DNA from: Pseudoxanthomonas sp.
GTDB taxonomy: Bacteria > Pseudomonadota > Gammaproteobacteria > Xanthomonadales > Xanthomonadaceae
NCBI RefSeq assembly: GCF_035999195.1
Contig: NZ_DASYGY010000004.1
Coordinates: 620,001-684,000 of the forward strand
Length of the DNA: 64,000 nucleotides
Direction of reading: 5' to 3'
Numbering within the stretch: position 1 is the first letter of the stretch; each line of letters begins with the position of its first letter. The notes beneath the pieces are model-generated. The model saw only the letters and a program-made list of their open reading frames with translations. It did not search any database and was not told where the DNA came from. This document shows positions 33,720 to 44,100 of this stretch, piece by piece. Both the position numbers and the translations under genes were made by a program.

Positions 33720-35900
33720 ATGCCGCATCAGCGAAGGATCGAAGGCCTGATCGCCGAGATGACGCTGGAGGAGAAGATCGGCCAGCTCGGTGCCTTCGCC
33801 GACGCACTGCGGCCGTTCGCCTTCGACGTGAATCCGGAGACCTTCGCCCGCGATGCCGAGCAGGTCCGCGAGCAGATCCGCGCCGGTCGCGTCGGTGCGC
33901 TGTTCAACGGCGTGGGCGCGGCGGAGGGTCGCGAGGCGCAGCGCATCGCGGTGGAGGAGAGCCGGCTCGGTATTCCGCTGCTGCTGGGCGCCGACGTCAT
34001 CCACGGCATGCGCACCGTGTTCCCGATCCCGCTGGGCGAAGCCGCCAGCTTCGAGCCCGACCTGGCCGAGCGCACCGCGCGCGCCACCGCGAAGGAAGCC
34101 ACCGCCGCCGGCATCCAATGGACGTTCGCGCCGATGGTCGATATCGCGCGCGACCAGCGCTGGGGCCGCGTCGCGGAGACTTCGGGCGAGGACGTGCACC
34201 TGTCGTGCGAGTTCGCCGCTGCCCGTGTGCGCGGCTTCCAGGGCGACGACCTGACCGCGCCGGATTCGCTGCTGACCACGCCCAAGCACTTCGCCGCCTA
34301 CGGCGCGATCTCGGCGGGACTGGACTACAACTTCGTGGACATGGCGCCGCAGACGCTGCGCGACGTGCACCTGCCGCCGTTCAAGGCGGCCATCGGCGCT
34401 GGTGCGCTGACGCTGATGAGTTCGTTCAACGACATCAACGGCGTGCCGGCCTCGGCCAACCGCGAACTGCTGACCGACATCCTGCGCGGCGAGTGGAAGT
34501 TCGAGGGCTTCGTCGTCTCCGACTACACCTCCGACCTGGAGCTGATCGCGCACGGCTACGCCAGCGACGAAGCCGACGCGGCGCAGAAGGCGCTGTCGGC
34601 CGGCCTGGACATGAGCCTGCAGAGCGGCATCTACGCCGGCCATGTCGCCACGCTGGTCGAGGAGGGCCGGCTGACGATGGACGAGGTGGACGAAGCCGTG
34701 CGCCGCGTGCTGCACGTGAAGGCCGCGGTCGGCCTGTTCGACGATCCGTATCGCTGCCTCGACGCCGGACGCGAAGCCGATCAGTCGCACCTTCCGGCGC
34801 ACGACGCGCTGGCGCGCGACTGCGCGCGCCGCTCGATCGTGCTGCTGAAGAACGACGGCGACCTGCTGCCGTTGAAGAAGGCCGGCCAGCGCATCGCGCT
34901 GATCGGTCCCTTCGCGCAGGACACCGCCAACCTCGGCGGCTGCTGGAACATCTTCGGCGACGCCTCCCGCATGGTGGATGTCGAAACCGGCGTGCGCGCC
35001 GCGCTGGACGACCCTTCCGCGCTGGTGGTCGTGCCGGGCAGCGGGATCGAGGAGGCCATCGACGGCGGTATAGACGCCGCCGTCGCAGCGGCACGCGATG
35101 CCGATGTGGTGCTGCTCGCGGTGGGCGAGCCGCACGAGTTCTCCGGCGAGGCGCAGTCGCGCACGCAGATCGTGCTGCCCGCCGCGCAGCAGGCGCTGGC
35201 CGAGGCGGTCGCCGCCACCGGTACGCCGATCGTCGTGGTGCTGCGCAATGGCCGCGCGCTGGCGCTGGAAGGCGCGGTGCGCGACGCGCAGGCGATCCTG
35301 GTGGGCTGGTTCCTGGGTACGCAGACCGGACCGGCCATCGCCGACGTCGTGTTCGGCGACTACAACCCGTCCGCGCGCCTGCCGGTGAGCTTCCCGCAGG
35401 ACGCCGGCCAGCAGCCGTACTTCTACAACCATCCGGCCACCGGCCGTCCCAACGTGCCGGGCACGCCGCGCTTCTTCCAGACGCGCTGGCGCGAAGTCAG
35501 CCACGCCGCGCTGTATCCGTTCGGCCATGGCCTGTCGTACACCCGTTTCGACTACGGCGTGCCGCAGCTCGATACGCAGACGCTGGGCTGGGACGACACG
35601 CTGACCATCCGCACGCGCATCGCCAACGTCGGCACGCGGGCAGGCGAGGAGGTCGTGCAGCTGTACCTGCGCGACCGCACCGCCAGCCGTGTGCGTCCGG
35701 TGCGCGAGCTGAAGCGCTTCCGCAAGATCGCGCTGGCCGCCGGCGAGTCGCAGGAGGTCGAGTTCGCCCTGACGCGCGCCGATCTGGAATTCCACGGCGT
35801 GGACAATCGCCCGATCGCCGAGCCGGGCCTGTTCGATCTGTGGGTCGCGCCATCCAGTGCGGTCGGCGACGCGGTGACGTTCGAACTCCGGGCGCCCTGA
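33720..35900 (+). CDS. bglX: Glycoside hydrolase family 3 beta-glycosidase
   Basis: A 726-residue GH3 enzyme. N-terminal TIM-like barrel (1-320), alpha/beta sandwich (365-560) and C-terminal fibronectin-III-like domain (630-720). The catalytic nucleophile is the Asp of VVSDYTSD (near 267). E. coli BglX has a signal peptide; here the protein starts MPHQRRIEGLIAEMTLEEKIGQ with none, so a cytoplasmic role is likely. GGGAGG is 9 nt before the ATG. An MFS gene follows after 6 bp, which suggests uptake of a glycoside followed by hydrolysis inside. The exact sugar is unknown. Confidence 0.92.
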   Translation: MPHQRRIEGLIAEMTLEEKIGQLGAFADALRPFAFDVNPETFARDAEQVREQIRAGRVGALFNGVGAAEGREAQRIAVEESRLGIPLLLGADVIHGMRTVFPIPLGEAASFEPDLAERTARATAKEATAAGIQWTFAPMVDIARDQRWGRVAETSGEDVHLSCEFAAARVRGFQGDDLTAPDSLLTTPKHFAAYGAISAGLDYNFVDMAPQTLRDVHLPPFKAAIGAGALTLMSSFNDINGVPASANRELLTDILRGEWKFEGFVVSDYTSDLELIAHGYASDEADAAQKALSAGLDMSLQSGIYAGHVATLVEEGRLTMDEVDEAVRRVLHVKAAVGLFDDPYRCLDAGREADQSHLPAHDALARDCARRSIVLLKNDGDLLPLKKAGQRIALIGPFAQDTANLGGCWNIFGDASRMVDVETGVRAALDDPSALVVVPGSGIEEAIDGGIDAAVAAARDADVVLLAVGEPHEFSGEAQSRTQIVLPAAQQALAEAVAATGTPIVVVLRNGRALALEGAVRDAQAILVGWFLGTQTGPAIADVVFGDYNPSARLPVSFPQDAGQQPYFYNHPATGRPNVPGTPRFFQTRWREVSHAALYPFGHGLSYTRFDYGVPQLDTQTLGWDDTLTIRTRIANVGTRAGEEVVQLYLRDRTASRVRPVRELKRFRKIALAAGESQEVEFALTRADLEFHGVDNRPIAEPGLFDLWVAPSSAVGDAVTFELRAP

Positions 35901-35906
35901 TACCGC

Positions 35907-37067
35907 ATGACGGCTGTGCCTTCGGTCCCGTCCGATCCCGCCATGCCCGGCCGGCGCGAGGCGGTGGCCACCCGGATCGTCTTCTTCATCGCCGGTTGCG
36001 CCGTCTCGGCCTGGGCGCCGCTGATTCCGTTCGCCAAGCGCCGGCTGCTACTGGATGACGGGCAGCTGGGGCTGATGCTGCTGTGCCTGGGCGTGGGCTC
36101 GGTGCTGATGATGCCGCTGGCCGGTGGCCTGGCCGCGCGCTTCGGTTGCCGGCGCACGCTGCTGGTCGCCGGCGCGGCCCTGTGCGTGTGCATGCCGGCG
36201 CTGATGCTCGCGCCCGGCGTGCCTGCCATGGCACTGGTGCTGGCGGTGTTCGGCGCGAGCCTGGGCGTGCTGGACGTGGTGGTGAACGTGCAGGCCGTGA
36301 TCGTCGAGCGCGCCAGCGGTCGGGCGATGATGTCCGGCTTCCACGGCATGTACAGCGTGGGCGGCATCGCCGGTGCCGGCGGCGTGGCGGCCGCGCTGGC
36401 GCTGGGCGCGTCGCCGCTGCTGGCGATCGGCACGACGGCGATCATCGCGTCGCTGCTGCTGGCTGTGTCGCGTGGTGGCCTGCTGACCTACGGTGGCGAG
36501 GCCGATCATCCGGCGTTCGTGCTGCCGCGTGGGCGCGTGCTGCTGATCGGCGCCGTGTGCTTCGCGATGTTCCTGTCCGAAGGCGCGGTGCTGGACTGGA
36601 GCGCGGTCTTCCTCAGCTCCGTGCGCAACGCCGATCCGGCCACGGCCGGTTTCGGTTACGTCGCCTTCGCGGTGACGATGACGCTCGGCCGCCTGACCGG
36701 CGACCGCATCGTGCAGGCGCTGGGGGCGTTCCGTGTGGTGCTGGGCGGTGCGTTGATCGCGGCGGCGGGCTTCGCGGTGGCGATCCTGGTGCCGTCACCG
36801 CTCGCGGGGCTGGCCGGCTTCGCGCTGGTCGGTGCCGGTGCGGCGAACGTGGTGCCGGTGATGTTCTCCGCCGCCGGCCGCCAGCACGCCATGCCCACGC
36901 ACCTGGCGGTCGCGGCGGTCACCACGATGGGCTATGCGGGGATACTGCTGGGGCCGGCCGCGCTTGGCTTCATCGCCCGGCTTGCATCGCTGTCGGCCGC
37001 ACTGGGGCTGCTGGTCGTGCTGCTGGTGGCGGTGGCGCTGGTCGCACGCCTCGCTACCCGCGACTGA
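35907..37067 (+). CDS. MFS transporter, YbjJ-like, in operon with GH3
   Basis: A 386-residue major-facilitator protein with about 12 membrane segments from residue 23 on. The cytoplasmic loop after helix 2 carries GGLAARFGCRRTLL. It resembles the YbjJ/FucP-like group. The 6-bp distance to bglX implies one mRNA and a common inducer. A role in importing the substrate of the GH3 enzyme is inferred from this context, not from residues. Confidence 0.85.
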   Translation: MTAVPSVPSDPAMPGRREAVATRIVFFIAGCAVSAWAPLIPFAKRRLLLDDGQLGLMLLCLGVGSVLMMPLAGGLAARFGCRRTLLVAGAALCVCMPALMLAPGVPAMALVLAVFGASLGVLDVVVNVQAVIVERASGRAMMSGFHGMYSVGGIAGAGGVAAALALGASPLLAIGTTAIIASLLLAVSRGGLLTYGGEADHPAFVLPRGRVLLIGAVCFAMFLSEGAVLDWSAVFLSSVRNADPATAGFGYVAFAVTMTLGRLTGDRIVQALGAFRVVLGGALIAAAGFAVAILVPSPLAGLAGFALVGAGAANVVPVMFSAAGRQHAMPTHLAVAAVTTMGYAGILLGPAALGFIARLASLSAALGLLVVLLVAVALVARLATRD

Positions 37068-37072
37068 GCGGG

Positions 37073-37525
37073 TTACTGGCGCGGTGCGCCGCGCATCATC
37101 GGGCCGGCGGGGTAGCCGCCATAGGGCCCGTAATACCCGCCGGGGCCGTCGTAACGGTCCACGTTGATGTTGAAGTTGAACGTACGCGGCTTGCCCTCGT
37201 CGTCGTACGTGGTCTTGCAGAGATTGAGGTTGGCCGAGTTGTAGGTACTGCGGCCATGGCCCTTGCTGTAGCCGATGCCGGTGGTGACGCTGCCGGACAC
37301 GCCGTCGCCGTCGTCATCGCCGTAATACACGCAGGGATCGACCGGCGCGGGCGATGCAGTGTCCTTCACGCGCGCGGGCTGCCGGTCGCCGTACCAGGTG
37401 CCGGGCGGATCCTTCGCGTGGGTCGCGGATGCGGGCAGGCTGAGGTCCAGGGCTTCCGCCGTGGATTGCGCCAGCGCGGGCGCCGTGGACAGCAGGACCA
37501 GCAAGGCGGCGGACAGGGTCTTCAT
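37073..37525 (-). CDS. Small secreted protein of unknown function
   Basis: A 150-residue exported protein with a signal peptide (MKTLSAALLVLLSTAPALAQ). The mature part has two Cys (DPCVYYGDDD and LNLCKTTYD), an Asp-rich segment (YYGDDDGDG) that could hold Ca2+, and a Gly/Tyr/Pro-rich tail (GPGGYYGPYGG). No family is recognised. The start at 37525 is chosen for the signal peptide; the frame runs 48 codons further without a likely start. It converges on the MFS gene with 5 bp between stops. Confidence 0.65.
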   Translation of the reverse strand: MKTLSAALLVLLSTAPALAQSTAEALDLSLPASATHAKDPPGTWYGDRQPARVKDTASPAPVDPCVYYGDDDGDGVSGSVTTGIGYSKGHGRSTYNSANLNLCKTTYDDEGKPRTFNFNINVDRYDGPGGYYGPYGGYPAGPMMRGAPRQ

Positions 37526-37628
37526 GGGGAGTCCCGGAGCGGCGGGCCACCGGCTGGCGGACCTCGCAGGCAACGTAACAGTCGTGGATTGAACGTCGGC
37601 TGATACGGATGCCTGCGGGCAGGGAACT

Positions 37629-39422
<1,794 letters not shown>

Positions 39423-39536
39423 GGGGACAAGGATAACGCGGTGAAGGGTGTCGGCCCGCTTCGAGTGCGCGGTGGGCGATCGGAAATCGGTGTGGAGTGG
39501 GGTAGGAGTTCATCCTGATACGAGCAGGCCGCCTCA

Positions 39537-39640
39537 AGCCCCTCTCCCTGTGGGAGAGGGGTCGGGGTGAGGGGTAACGGAGTCCGCTTCTTCGCTCTCC
39601 ATGGGGTGCCACAACATCCGCGATGGCTTTGGGGTCCCTG
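39537..39640. repeat. REP-like repeat A, left arm of nested inverted repeat
   Basis: AGCCCCTCTCCC-TGT-GGGAGAGGGG followed by GGGTGAGGGGTAACGGAGTCCG. The same sequence features recur in reverse orientation at 40205-40332 and 40355-40446, including CGGACTTCGTTGGCC and GACTCCGTTGGCC. Confidence 0.75.
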
Positions 39641-39680
39641 GCCTTGCGGGATTGGTCCTCTTCTCTGACATATGCTGCCG

Positions 39681-39870
39681 CTCGCCGCGGAGGCCTTACT
39701 TTTCTTTGCTTGTGCAAAGAAAAGTAAGCAAAAGAAAGCACACCCCGGCGGTCCGCCCGCCGCAAGCGGCGGGTGCGCAGTCCCGGCGGGAATTTTCGTG
39801 CAGGGCATCCTGCCCTGTACGAAAACGGCGCACATCCTTGTGCGCCGCCCTGCGGGTTGTACCCGCCGGG
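39681..39870 (+). repeat. Xanthomonad dispersed palindromic element (copy 2)
   Basis: Begins CTCGCCGCGG. It has a perfect 15-bp stem CTTACTTTTCTTTGC / GCAAAGAAAAGTAAG (39695-39709, 39714-39728), a second long stem around TTTTCGT-GCAGGGCA (39793-39825) and a third, GGCGCACA-TCCT-TGTGCGCC (39828-39847). Copy 1 at 12690 has the same order of stems with different stem sequence. Confidence 0.8.
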
Positions 39871-39979
39871 ACTGCCGGACCTCAGTGGGCCCAAGAGCAA
39901 AAGCAGAAGCGTCCGAGCGCCGCGTTTGTCTTTGCTTGCTTCAGGGTCCCCATGAGGCACGGTGAGTGGGCCGGGTAAA

Positions 39980-40155
39980 ACCCGAAGGGCGCCGCCCCGG
40001 ATGGGCGGCGTTTTCGTATGACACATGGATGTGCCTTACGAAAATCCCGGACCACTCGCGGACCCGGAGCGCGCAGCGCGGAGGGCGTGCCGCCTGGGGT
40101 GTGTTTCTTTGATTCTTTCTTTGCACAAGCAAAGAAAGAATGCCGCCGCGGCGAG
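39980..40155 (-). repeat. Xanthomonad dispersed palindromic element (copy 3, inverted)
   Basis: The reverse complement of the copy-2 layout: GGCGTTTTCGTATGACACAT...TTACGAAAA stem, then ATTCTTTCTTTGC-ACAA-GCAAAGAAAGAAT (about 40112-40141), ending CCGCGGCGAG, the reverse of copy 2's CTCGCCGCGG. Copies 2 and 3 thus face each other. Confidence 0.78.
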
Positions 40156-40204
40156 CGGCACTACCTTCAATGAGAAAAAAGCGCCTCCCGTCAGGCCATC
40201 AAAA

Positions 40205-40446
40205 ACAGAGCCCGTCGCGGATCTGGTGGCCGCGACCGCAGGGCGAAAGCACGGACTTCGTTGGCCGTCACCCTAACCCCTCTCTCCCACGGGGACTTCC
40301 TTCGGTCGCCGCAGGGAGAGGGGCTTCAGGGGCCCGAGCGGCCAGCGAAACGTCATGGCGGATGTGGTGTCGACTACGGGCGGATCGAAGACATGGACTC
40401 CGTTGGCCCTCACCCCAACCCCTCTCCCGCGGGGAGAGGGGCTCAG
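40205..40446 (-). repeat. REP-like repeat A, two right-arm copies
   Basis: Two copies of the A unit in reverse orientation, ending in CCCCTCTCTCCC...GGGAGAGGGG (about 40276-40323, with an inserted GACTTCCTTCGGTCGCC in the loop) and CCCCTCTCCCGCGGGGAGAGGGG (about 40419-40441). Together with 39537-39640 and the pair of palindromic elements they make a nested inverted repeat. I see no gene between 39423 and 40507. Confidence 0.75.
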
Positions 40447-40459
40447 AGGGCCGACAGCA

Positions 40460-40484
40460 AAACGCCCGGACCAGCCGGGCGTTT
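40460..40484 (-). terminator. Rho-independent terminator of dps
   Basis: Perfect 10-bp arms AAACGCCCGG and CCGGGCGTTT (40460-40469, 40475-40484) with a 5-nt loop, followed on the minus strand by TGCTGTCG. The T-run (TTTT) is short. It lies 23 bp past the dps stop. Confidence 0.85.
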
Positions 40485-40507
40485 CGAGGGAACCGCAAGC
40501 GTCGCGA

Positions 40508-41065
40508 TTACTGCAGCAGCGAGCGCAGCATCCACGCGTACTTCTCGTGCGTCTGCAGACGCTGGGTCAGCAGGTCCTCGGTCGGGGCATCGTCGGCGTC
40601 GTCGGCGATGTCCAGCACTTTGCGGGCCGTGCGGCAGACCGCCTCGTTGCCCACCACCAGCTGGCGCACCATCTCGCGCCAGTCGGCGCTGTCGGTCAGC
40701 CCCGGCTCCTCGGGGATCGAGGTCAGGCTGACGAACTCGCGGTACGAACCCGGCGCATTGAAGCCCAGCGCGCGGATGCGCTCGGCGATCTCGTCCAGCG
40801 CCGTCCACTGCTCGGTGTACTGGGTCTCGAACATCGTGTGCAGCGAGTTGAACATCGCGCCGGTGATGTTCCAGTGGAAGTTGTGGGTCTTCAGGTAGAG
40901 CGTGTAGCTGTCGGCCAGGAAGCGCGACAGGCCGTCGGCGATCTTCTTGCGTTCGCCGCTGCTGATCCCGATATCGATGTTCGGTGCCGAGGGCGCCGCC
41001 GCGAGCGGAGCCGCTACGGAGGGGGCCTTGGTCTTCTTGGCGGGCTTGGACTTGGTCTTGGCCAT
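40508..41065 (-). CDS. dps: Dps-family DNA-binding ferritin-like protein
   Basis: A 185-residue dodecameric mini-ferritin that oxidises iron(II) with peroxide and shields DNA. The ferroxidase motif is seen as KTHNFHWNITG (59-69) and the DEIAERIRALG acidic site (91-101). Residues 1-30 form a Lys/Ala/Pro-rich tail (MAKTKSKPAKKTKAP), the usual DNA-binding extension. AGGAG precedes the ATG at 41065. It is divergent from hrpA and ends with a strong stem-loop. Confidence 0.95.
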   Translation of the reverse strand: MAKTKSKPAKKTKAPSVAAPLAAAPSAPNIDIGISSGERKKIADGLSRFLADSYTLYLKTHNFHWNITGAMFNSLHTMFETQYTEQWTALDEIAERIRALGFNAPGSYREFVSLTSIPEEPGLTDSADWREMVRQLVVGNEAVCRTARKVLDIADDADDAPTEDLLTQRLQTHEKYAWMLRSLLQ

Positions 41066-41154
41066 GCGGAATCTCCTGAGGGTGGGTTGAGGCGGCACAA
41101 TAGACACACTAGAACATGTGGCGTGAGCGAAAAGTTTCAACCGTTTGCCGAAGA

Positions 41155-44100
41155 ATGACGACCTCCCGTGACCTTTCCCCCGCCGGACCCGACCGCACCG
41201 CCCTGGAGCAGGGCCGGCGCGCGCTCGACCGTGCGCTGAGCCGCGACCGCGGCCGCCTGCACGGACTGTGGTCACGCTGGCAGGGCAAGCCGGCCGACGA
41301 CGGGGTGCGGCAGGCGTTCGAACAGGCATTGGACGCGTCGATCGCCGGCCGCGAGCGCCGCCTGTCGACGGTGCCGGCGGTGACACTCGACGAATCCCTG
41401 CCGATCGCCCGGGAAGGCGCACGCATCGTCGAACTGATCCGCAACCACCAGGTCGTCGTCATCGCCGGCGAGACCGGCTCGGGCAAGACCACCCAGTTGC
41501 CCAAGCTGTGCCTGGCCGCCGGCCGCGGCGTGGCCGGCATGATCGGCTGCACGCAGCCGCGCCGCATCGCCGCGCGCGCGGTGGCGCGCCGCGTGGCCGA
41601 GGAACTGAACACCGAACTCGGCCGCAGCGTCGGTTTCCAGGTGCGTTTCAACGACCAGGTCGGCGACGACACCCACATCAAGTTCATGACCGACGGCATC
41701 CTGCTGGCGGAAATCGCGCGCGACCGCTGGCTGTCGGCCTACGACACCATCATCGTCGACGAGGCGCACGAGCGCAGCCTCAACATCGACTTCCTGCTCG
41801 GCTACCTGAAGCAGCTGTTGCGCAAGCGCCGCGACCTCAAGGTCATCGTCACCTCGGCCACCATCGATACCGGGCGTTTCTCGACGCATTTCGACGACGC
41901 GCCGGTGATCAGCGTGGAGGGGCGCACCTATCCGGTGGAGGTGCGCTACCGGCCGCTGGAGGGCGAGGGCGAACAGGAAGGCGACCGCACCGTCAACGAT
42001 GCCATCGTCGGCGCCATCGACGAGATCACCCGGCTGGACGCACGCGGCGACGTGCTGGTCTTCCTGCCCGGCGAACGCGAGATCCGCGACGCGCACCAGT
42101 CGCTGGAGCGCCGCAAGTACCGGAACACCGAGGTGCTGCCGCTGTATGCGCGGCTCTCCAACCAAGACCAGGACCGCGTGTTCAATCCGGGTCCTGGCCG
42201 CAGGATCGTGCTGGCCACCAACGTGGCCGAGACCTCGTTGACGGTGCCGCGCATCCGCTACGTGGTCGATCCCGGGTTCGCGCGCGTCAAGCGCTACAGC
42301 CCGCGCAACAAGCTGGACCGCCTGCATATCGAGCCCATCTCGCAGGCCAGCGCCAACCAGCGCAAGGGCCGCTGTGGACGCATCGCCGAGGGCATCTGCT
42401 ACCGGCTGTATGCAGAAGCCGATTTCCAGGCGCGCGCGGAATTCACCGATCCCGAGATCCGTCGCTCCAGCCTGGCCGGGGTGATCCTGCGCATGCTGCA
42501 GCTGGGCCTGGGCCGGATCGAGGACTTTCCGTTCCTGGAAGCACCGGACGAACGCGCCGTGGCCGATGGCTGGCAGCAGCTGGCCGAACTCGGTGCGATC
42601 GACGGCGAGCGCCGCATGACCGCCGTCGGCAGGCAGATGGCCCGCCTGCCGGTGGACGTGAAGCTGGCGCGCATGCTGGTGGCGGCGCAGGCCGCCGGCT
42701 GCCTACGGCCGATGCTGGTGATCGCTTCCTTCCTCGGCATCCAGGATCCGCGCGAGCGTCCCGCCGATGCGCGCGGTGCCGCCGATGCCGCGCATGCGCA
42801 GTTCGCCGATGGCCGCTCCGAGTTCGTCGGCGTGCTGCGGCTGTGGGACGCCTACCGCCAGGCGCATGAGGACCTGACCCAGTCCAAGCTGCGCGACTGG
42901 TGCGGCCGTCATTTCCTCGGCTTCCTGCGCATGCGCGAATGGCGCGAGCTGCATCGCCAGCTGCGCCTGCTGTGCGAGGAACTGGGCTGGAAGGAAGAGG
43001 CCATCGAGGCATCGCTGGCGCCGCTGCTCGCCGGCAGCAGTGCGCCCCCCGCCGCACGCGATGACAGCGCCGCGGCGGTGAAGGCCACGCGCGGCCAGCA
43101 GCATCGTGCCGCGCGCCTGGCGCGCGAAGGCAAGGCCGAGCCTGCACCCGCACCCGTGGCCGCGCGCGCGCAGGCGGAAAAGGTGTCTGCCAGCGGCGGT
43201 TTCAGCGAGCGGGCGCGCGCCGGCGCTTACCAGACCTTGCATCGCGCGCTGGTGGCCGGCCTGCCCACGCAGATCGGCCATCGCACCGACAAGGGCGATT
43301 TCCAGGCGCCACGGCAGCGCCGCTTCCTGCCGTTCCCCGGTTCGCCGCTGTCCAAGCGGCCGCCGCCGTGGCTGCTGGCGGCCAACCTGCTGGATACGCA
43401 GAAGGTGTGGGGCATGACGCTGGCGTCGATCGAACCGGACTGGGTGATCGCCGAACTGCCGCACCTGCTGCTGCGCAAGCACTTCGATCCCCACTGGTCG
43501 CGCGCGCAGGGCCAGGTGCTGGCGTCGGAGCAGATCAGCCTGTTCGGGCTGGTGCTGGCACCGAAGAAGCCGGTGCACTACGGCCGCATCGCGCCCGGCG
43601 AAGCGCACGATCTGTTCGTGCGCCAGGGCCTGGTGACCGGCGAGATCAATACGCGCGCATCCTTCGTCGCCGACAACCTGAAGACGCTGGAGCAGGCGCG
43701 CGAAGAAGAAGCAAAGCTGCGACGCGCCGGCCTGGTCGCCGACGAGGACTGGCAGGCACGCTGGTACCTGGACCGCATCCCGTCCGAGATTCATTCGGCC
43801 GCCGGTCTGGACGCGTGGTGGAAGGCCTTGCCGGCCGACAAGCGCCGCGCGCTGCACTGGTCGCTGGCGGACCTGCTGCCGGGCGAAGGCAGCGAAGAAG
43901 ACCGCTACCCCAAGTATTTCGCACTGGGCGATGCGCGCCTGCCGCTGCACTACCGTTTCGAGCCCGGCGCTGCCGACGATGGCGTGACGCTGGACGTGCC
44001 GCTGCACCTGCTCAACGCGCTCGATCCGGCGCGGCTGTCGTGGCTGGCGCCGGGCTTCGTCGCCGACAAGGCGGCCGGCTTGATCCGCAGCCTGCCCAAG

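Noticed and set aside
39601..40498. Small frames giving Lys-rich peptides in the 39.6-40.5 kb region
   Set aside because: They arise from translating the palindromic elements (FACAKKSK-type sequences) and occur at every copy of the element in different contexts.
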